NCBI RefSeq assembly: GCF_000002995.4 | Contig: NW_025062313.1 | Coordinates: 1 to 42,745 of the forward strand | Direction: 5' to 3' | DNA length: 42,745 nt | Origin: Brugia malayi | Lineage: Eukaryota; Nematoda; Chromadorea; Rhabditida; Onchocercidae | Shown here: in pieces, positions 35,441 to 42,745 of the stretch | How the letters are laid out: each line of letters starts with the position of its first letter | Position numbering within the stretch: position 1 is the first letter of the stretch | Notes under the pieces: model-generated | Databases searched by the model: none | Told to the model about the DNA's origin: nothing | Seen by the model: only the letters and a program-made list of their open reading frames with translations | Position numbers and translations under genes: made by a program

Positions 35441-38400
35441 TTGCACCAGTGCTGGTCGTGTATTGTGTTGTCATTTTATTGTTTAAATATTAAAATACGC
35501 TTTTGTAATTAAGTTTTGCGCAAAAATTCATCAGCAAAATTAATAAAACTTTCAATTAATCATGGTTTTAATTCAATTTAAGAATTAATATTGAATTTAA
35601 ATTCAAATTTATATTTTTAATTTTTTAAAAATTTTGAAATTTGTTATAGTTTTCTTACATTAAACAGGGAAAATGGTTTCAAATTATCAATTTTAATTTT
35701 AATTAAGTTCCAAAACTACTAAAAATAGCATTATTTTGAACCTAATTGGTTATGTTTTATGCATTGTACCAGTGCTGGTCGTATATTGTGTTTTCGTTTT
35801 ATAGTTTAAATATTAAAATACGCTTTTGTAATTAAGTTTCGCGCAAAAAATCATCGGCAAAATAAATAAAACCTTCAATTAGTCATGGTTTTAATTCAAT
35901 TTATGAATTAAATTTAAATTTAAATTCAAATTTAAATTTTGAATTTTTGAAAATTTTAAAATTTGTTGCAGTTTTCTTATATTAAACAAGGAAATTGGTC
36001 CTAATTTATCAATTTTAAATTTAATTAAGTTCCAAAACTACTAAAAATAGCAATATTTTGAACTTAATTGGTTATGTTATATGCATTGCACCAGTGCTGG
36101 TCGTGTATTGTGTTGTCATTTTATAGTTTAAATATTAAAATACTCTTTTGTAATTTAGTTTTGCGCAAAAAATCATCGGCAAAATTAATAAAACTTTCAA
36201 TTAATCATGGTTTTAATTCAATTTAAGAATTCATATTGAATTTAATTTCAAATTTAAATTTTTAATTTTTTAAAAATTTTAAAATTTGTTTTAGTCATCA
36301 TATATAAAACAAGGAAATTGGTTCTAATTTATCAATTTCAATTTTAAATAAGTTCCAAAACTACTAAAAATAGCATTATTTTGAACTTAATTGGTTATGT
36401 TGTATGCATTGTACCAGTGCTGGTCGTATATTGTGTTTTCGTTTTATAGTTTAAATATTAAAATACGCTTTTGTAATTAAGTTTCGCGCAAAAATTCATC
36501 AGCAAAATTAATAAAACTTCAATTAATCATGGTTTTAATTCAATTTAAGAATTAATATTGAATTTAAATTCAAATTTAATTTTAATTTTTTAAAAATTTT
36601 AAAATTTGTTATAGTTTTCTTGCATTAAACAGGGAAAATGGTTTTAAATTATCAGTTTTAATTTTAATTAAGTTCCAAAACTACTAAAAATCGCATTATT
36701 TTGAACTTAATTGGTTATGTTATATGCATTGCACCAGTGCTGGTCGTGTATTGTGTTGTCATTTTATAGTTTAAATATTAAAATACGCTTTTGTAATTAA
36801 GTTTCGCGCAAAAATTCATCAGCAAAATTAATAAAACTTTCAATTAATCATGGTTTTAATTCAATTTAAGAATTAATATTGAATTTAAATTCAAATTTAA
36901 ATTTTTAATTTTTTAAAAATTTTAAAATTTGTTTTAGTTATCATATATAAAACAAGGAAATTGGTTCTAATTTATCAATTTTAATTTTAAATAAGTTCCA
37001 AAACTACTAAAAATAGCAATATTTTGAACTTAATTGGTTATGTTTTATGCATTGTACCAGTGCTGGTCCTATATTGTGTTGTCATTTTATAGTTTTAATA
37101 TTAAAATACTCTTTTGTAATTAAGTTCTGCGCAAAAATTCATCAGCAAAATTAATAAAACTTTCAATTAATCATGGTTTTAATTCAATTTAAGAATTAAT
37201 ATTGAATTTAAATTCAAATTTATATTTTTAATTTTTTAAAAATTTTGAAATTTGTTATAGTTTTCTTACATTAAACAGGGAAAATGGTTTCAAATTATCA
37301 ATTTTAATTTTAATTTAGTTCCAAAACTACTAAAAATAGCATTATTTTGAACTTAATTGGTTATGTTATATGCATTGCACCAGTGCTGGTCGTATATTGT
37401 GTTTTCATTTTATAGTTTAAATATTAAAATACTCTTTTGTAATTATGTTTTGCGCAAAAAATCGTCGGCAAAATAAATAAAACCTTCAATTAATCATGGT
37501 TTTGATTCAATTTAAGAATTAATATTGAATTTAATTTCAAATTTAAATTTTTAATTTTTTAAAAATTTTAAAATTTGTTTTAGTCATCATATAAAAAACA
37601 AGGAAATTGGTTCTAATTTATCAATTTCAATTTTAAATAAGTTCCAAAACTACTAAAAATAGCATTATTTTGAACTTAATTGGTTATGTTGTATGCATTG
37701 TACCAGTGCTGGTCGTATATTGTGTTTTCGTTTTATAGTTTAAATATTAAAATACGCTTTTGTAATTAAGTTTCGCGCAAAAATTCATCAGCAAAATTAA
37801 TAAAACTTTCAATTAATCATGTTATTATATTATTTAAGAATTAATATTGAATTTAATTTCAAATTTAAATTTTTAATTTTTTAAAAATTTTAAAATTTGT
37901 TTTAGTCATCATATATAAAACAAGGAAATTGGTTCTAATTTATCAATTTCAATTTTAAATAAGTTCCAAAACTACTATAAATAGCATTATTTTGAACTTA
38001 ATTGGTTATGTTATATGCATTGCACCAGTGCTGGTCGTGTATTGTGTTGTCATTTTATAGTTTAAATATTAAAATACGCTTTTGTAATTAAGTTTTGCGC
38101 AAAAATTCATCAGCAAAATTAATTAAACTTTCAATTAATCATGGTTTTAATTCAATTTAAGAATTAATATTGAATTTAAATTCAAATTTATATTTTTAAT
38201 TTTTTAAAAATTTTGAAATTTGTTATAGTTTTCTTACATTAAACAGGGAAAATGGTTTCAAATTATCAATTTTAATTTTAATTAAGTTCCAAAACTACTA
38301 AAAATAGCATTATTTTGAACTTAATTGGTTATGTTTTATGCATTGTACCAGTGCTGGTCGTGTATTGTGTTGTCATTTTATAGTTTAAATTTTAAAATGC

Positions 38401-41400
38401 GCTTTTGTAATTAAGTTTTGCGCAAAAAATCATCGGCAAAATAAATAAAACCTTCAATTAGTCATGGTTTTAATTCAATTTATGAATTAAAATTAAATTT
38501 AAATTTAAATTTTGAATTTTTTGAAAATTTTAAAATTTGTCATTGTTTTCTTACATTAAACAGGGTAAATGGTTTTAAATTATCAATTTTAATTAAGTTC
38601 TAAAAACCACTAAAAATAGCATTGTTTTGAACCTAATTGGTTATGTTTTATGCATTGTACCAGTGCTGGTCCTATATTGTGTTGTCATTTTATAGTTTAA
38701 ATATTAAAATACGCTTTTGTAATTAGTTTTGCGCAAATATTCATCAGCAAAATTAATAAAACTTTCAATTAATCATGGTTTTAATTCAATTTAAGAATTC
38801 ATATACAATTTAAATTCAAATTTAAATTTTTGAATTTTTTGAAAATTTTAAAATTTGTTGCAGTTTTCTTATATTAAACAAGGAAATTGGTCCTAATTTA
38901 TCAATTTTAAATTTAATTAAGTTCCAAAACTACTAAAAATAGCAATATTTTGAACTTAATTGGTTATGTTATATGCATTGCACCAGTGTGCTGGTCGTGT
39001 ATTGTGTTGTCATTTTATAGTTTAAATATTATAAAATACTCTTTTGTAATTAAGTTTTGCGCAAAAAATCATCGGCAAAATTAATAAAACCTTCAATTAA
39101 TCATGGTTTTAATTCAATTTAAGAATTATATTGAATTTAAATTCAAATTTAAATTTTAATTTTTTAAAAATTTTAAAATTTGTTATAGTTTCTTGCATTA
39201 AACAGGGAAAATGGTTTCAAATTATCAATTTTAATTTTAATTAAGTTCCAAAACTACTAAAAAATAGCATTATTTTGAACTTAATTGGTTATGTTATATG
39301 CATTGCACCAGTGCTGGTCGTGTATTGTGTTGTCATTTTATAGTTTAAATATTAAAATACGCTTTTGTAATTAAGTTTCGCGCAAAAAATCATCAGCAAA
39401 ATTAATGAAACTTTCAATTAATCATGGTTTTAATTCAATTTAAGAATTAATATTGAATTTAAATTCAAATTTAAATTTTTTATTTTTTAAAATTTAAAAT
39501 TTGTTTTAGTTATCATATATAAAACAAGGAAATTGGTTCTAATTTATCAATTTTAATTTTAAATAAGTTCCAAAACTACTAAAAATAGCAATATTTGAAC
39601 TTAATTGGTTATGTTTTATGCATTGTACCAGTGCTGGTCCTATATTGTGTTGTCATTTTATAGTTTTAAATATTAAAATACTCTTTTGTAATTAAGTTTC
39701 TGCGCAAAAATTCATCAGCAAAATTAATAAACTTTCAATTAATCATGGTTTTAATTCAATTTAAGAATTAATATTGAATTTAAATTCAAATTTATATTTT
39801 TAATTTTTTAAAAATTTTGAAATTTGTTATATGTTTTTCACATTAAACAGGGAAAATGGTTTCAAATATCAATTTTATATTTATAATTTAGTTCCAAAAA
39901 CTACTAAAAAATAGCATTATTTTGAACTTAATTGGTTATGTTTATATGCATTGCACCAGTGCTGGTCGTATATTGTGTTTTCATTTTATAGTTTAAATAT
40001 TAAAATACTCTTTGTAATTATGTTTTGCGCAAAAAATCGTCGCCAAAATAAATAAAACCTTCAATTAATCATGGTTTTGATTCAATTTAAGAATTAATAT
40101 TGAATTTAATTTCAAATTTAAATTTTTAATTTTTTAAAAATTTTAAAATTTGTTTAGTCATCATATAAAAAACAAGGAAATTGGTTCTAATTATCAATTT
40201 CAATTTTAATTAAGTTCCAAAACTACTAAAAATACATTATTTTGAACTTAATTGGTTATGTTGTATGCCATTGTACCAGTGCTGGTCGTATATTGTGTTT
40301 TCGTTTTATATAGTTTAAATATTAAAATACCTTTTGTAATTAAGTTTCGCGCAAAAATTCATTCAGCAAAATTAATAAAACTTTCAATTAATCATGGTTT
40401 TAATTCAATTTAAGAATTAATATTGAATTTAAATTCAAATTTAAAATTTTTAATTTTAAAAATTTAAAATTTGTTTAGTCATCATATATAAAACAAGGAA
40501 ATTGGTTCTAATTTATTCAATTTCAATTTTAAATAAAGTTCCAAAACTACTATAAAATAGCAATTATTTTGAACTTAATTGGTTATGTTTATATGCATTG
40601 CACAGTGCTGGTCGTGTATTGTTTGTTGTCATTTTATAGTTTAAAATATTAAAATACGCTTTTGTAAATTAAAGTTTTTGCCGCCAAAAAATCATCAGCC
40701 AAAATTAATTAAACTTTCAATTAATCATGGTTTTAATTCAATTTAAGAATTAATATTGAATTTAAATTCAAATTTAATATTTTTATTATTTTAAAAATTT
40801 GAAATTTGTTATAGTTTTCTTACATTAAACAGGGAAAATGGATTTCAAATTATCAATTTTAATTTAATTAAGTTCCAAAACTACTAAAAATAGCATTATT
40901 TTGAACTTAATTGGTTATGTTTTATGCATTTGTACGCATGCTGGTCGTGTATTGTGTTGTCAATTTTATAGTTTAAATTTTTAAAATGCGCTTTTGTAAT
41001 TAAGTTTTGTCGCAAAAAATCAATCGGCAAAAATAAATAAAACCTTCAATTAGTCATGGTTTTAATTCAATTTATGAATTAAAATTAAATTTAAATTTAA
41101 ATTTTGAATTTTTGAAAATTTTAAAATTTGTCATTGTTTTTTATTACATTAAACAGGGTAAATGGTTTTAAATTATCAATTTTAAATTAAAGTTCTAAAA
41201 ACCACTAAAAATAGCATTGTTTTGAACCTAATTGTTATTTTTATGCATTGTACCAGTGCTGCGTCCTAATATTGTGTTGTCATTTTATAGTTTAAATATT
41301 AAAATACGCTTTGTAATTAAGTTTTGCGCAAAATATTCATCAGCAAAATTAATAAAACTTTCAATTAATCATGGTTTTAATTCAATTTAAGAATATCATA

Positions 41401-42745
41401 CTAATTTTAAATTCAAATTTAAATTTTGAATTTTGAAAATTTTAAAATTTGTTGCAGTTTCTTATATTAAACAAGGAAATTGGTCCTAAATTTTATCAAT
41501 TTTAAATTTAATTAAGTTCCAAAACTACTAAAAAATAGCAATATTTTGAACTTAATTGGTTATGTTTATATGCATTGCACCAGTGCTGGTCGTGTATTGT
41601 GTTGTCATTTTATAGTTTAAATATTAAAAATACTCTTTTGTAATTAAGTTTGCGGCAAAAAATCAATCGGCAAAATTAATAAAAACCTTCAATTAATCAT
41701 GGTTTTAATTCAATTTAAGAATTCATATTGAATTTAAATTCAATATTTAAATTTTAATTTTTTAAAAATTTAAAATTTGTTATAGTTTTCTTGCTATTAA
41801 ACAGGAAATTGGTTTTAATATATCAGTTTTAAATTTTAATTAAGTCTTCAAAACTACTAAAAATAGCATTATTTTGAACTTAATTGAGTTATGTTATATG
41901 CATTGCACCAGTGCTGGTCGTGTATTGTGTTGTCATTTTATAGTTTAAATATTAAAATACTCTTTTGTAATTAATGTTTTGCGCAAAAAATCATCGGCCA
42001 AAATTAAATAAAACTTCAATTAATCATGGTTTTGATTCAATTTAAAAATTCAAAATTTAATTTCAAATTTAAATTTTGAATTTTTAAAAATTTAAAATTT
42101 GTTTAATGTTTCATATAGTAAACAGGGAAAATTGTTTTAATTATTCAATTTCAATTTTAAATAAGTTCCAAAAACCACTAAAATAGCATTATTTTTGAAC
42201 CTAATTGGTTATGTTTTATGCATTGTACCAGTGCTGGTCGTATATTGTGTTTTTCGTTTTATAGTTTAAATATTAAAATACGCTTTTGTAATTAAGTTTC
42301 GCGCAAAAAATCATCGGCAAAATATAATAAAACCTTCAATTAGTCATGGTTTTAATTCAATTCATGAATTAAATATAAATTAATTCAAATTTAAATTTTA
42401 ATTTTTGAAAATTTTAAAATTGTTATTAGTTTTCATATATTAAACAAGGAAAATGGTTCTAAAATTATCAATTTCAATTTTAATTAAGTTCCAAAACTAC
42501 TAAAAAATAGCATTATTTTTGAACTTAATTTGGTTATGTTATATGCATTGCCACCAGTGTCTGGTCGTGTATTGTGTTGTCATTTTATAGTTTAAATATT
42601 AAAATACTCTTTTGTAATTAAGTTTTTGCGCGAAAAATTCATCACAGCAAAATTAATAAAACTTTCAATTAATCATGGTTTTAATTCAATTTAAGAATTC
42701 ATATTTGAATTTAATTTCAAATTTAAATTTTAATTTTTTTAAAAA
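35441..42745 (+). repeat. HhaI satellite array 5, diverged subfamily (~23 monomers)
   Basis: Period about 322 bp, but monomers differ consistently from arrays 1-4: TTGCACCAGTGCTGGTCGTG or TTGTACC starts, TTGGTTATGTT instead of TTGACTATGTT, AAGTTCCAAAACTAC instead of AAGTGCCAAAACTGC, CATGGTTTTAATTC instead of CATGATTTTAATTC, and GCGCAAAAA rather than GCGCATAAA. The array runs off the window end. The diverged last monomers of arrays 2-4 share several of these variants. Confidence 0.95.
36728..41880 (+). repeat. 8-monomer higher-order repeat, two copies (~2.57 kb each)
   Basis: Monomers starting at about 36728 and at about 39297 begin two runs of eight matching monomers. Order-specific markers recur at this spacing: TTTTAGTTATCATATAT (36932 and 39504), ATCGTCG (37461 and 40036), ACTACTATAAA (about 37970 and 40546), TTAAAATGCGC (about 38392 and 40980), and GTTGCAGTTT (about 38857 and 41445). 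Confidence 0.8.

Overview
The window is AT-rich nuclear DNA of a filarial nematode, almost certainly Brugia (most likely B. malayi or a close sister). The main reason is a tandem satellite of about 322 bp whose monomers carry GCGCATAAATTCATCAGC, the signature of the Brugia HhaI repeat. About 59 monomers in five arrays make up roughly 45% of the window. The satellite is interleaved with a recently duplicated gene-bearing block. Homopolymers are common and most long reading frames are spurious.

Layout: (1) 1-3465, 3' part of gene block copy 1; (2) 3466-4236, a short HhaI array; (3) 4237-9998, a non-satellite insert holding a hAT-like scrap, an 11-bp minisatellite, a dead stomatin-family gene and a 2.1-kb nuclear mitochondrial insertion; (4) 9999-12884, HhaI array of about 9 monomers; (5) 12885-18599, complete gene block copy 2; (6) 18600-24414, HhaI array of about 18 monomers; (7) 24415-30123, complete gene block copy 3; (8) 30124-32326, HhaI array of about 7 monomers; (9) 32327-35440, gene block copy 4, cut off; (10) 35441-42745, about 23 monomers of a second, diverged HhaI subfamily with an 8-monomer higher-order repeat.

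Each complete gene block contains a five-exon gene for a 276-residue coiled-coil protein of unknown function (plus strand, all introns phase 0), then about 0.8 kb of spacer, then a 2.03-kb foldback-type element with about 390-400-bp terminal inverted repeats and no recognisable transposase, then about 0.85 kb of AT-rich spacer leading into the next HhaI array. The three coding copies in the window are the same apart from one synonymous change that I could find. The combination of an apparently intact coiled-coil gene, a foldback element and satellite DNA amplified together is the most interesting feature here.

The mitochondrial insertion (minus strand) keeps the order I recall for filarial mitochondria: cox3, AT-rich region, tRNAs Ala-Leu-Asn-Met-Lys, small rRNA, tRNA-Tyr, nad1. 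It appears to lack nad4L and the 5' half of the small rRNA, with a long T tract at that point.

All calls come from reading the sequence by eye. Exon models rest on splice motifs and frame continuity, and no homology search was available.
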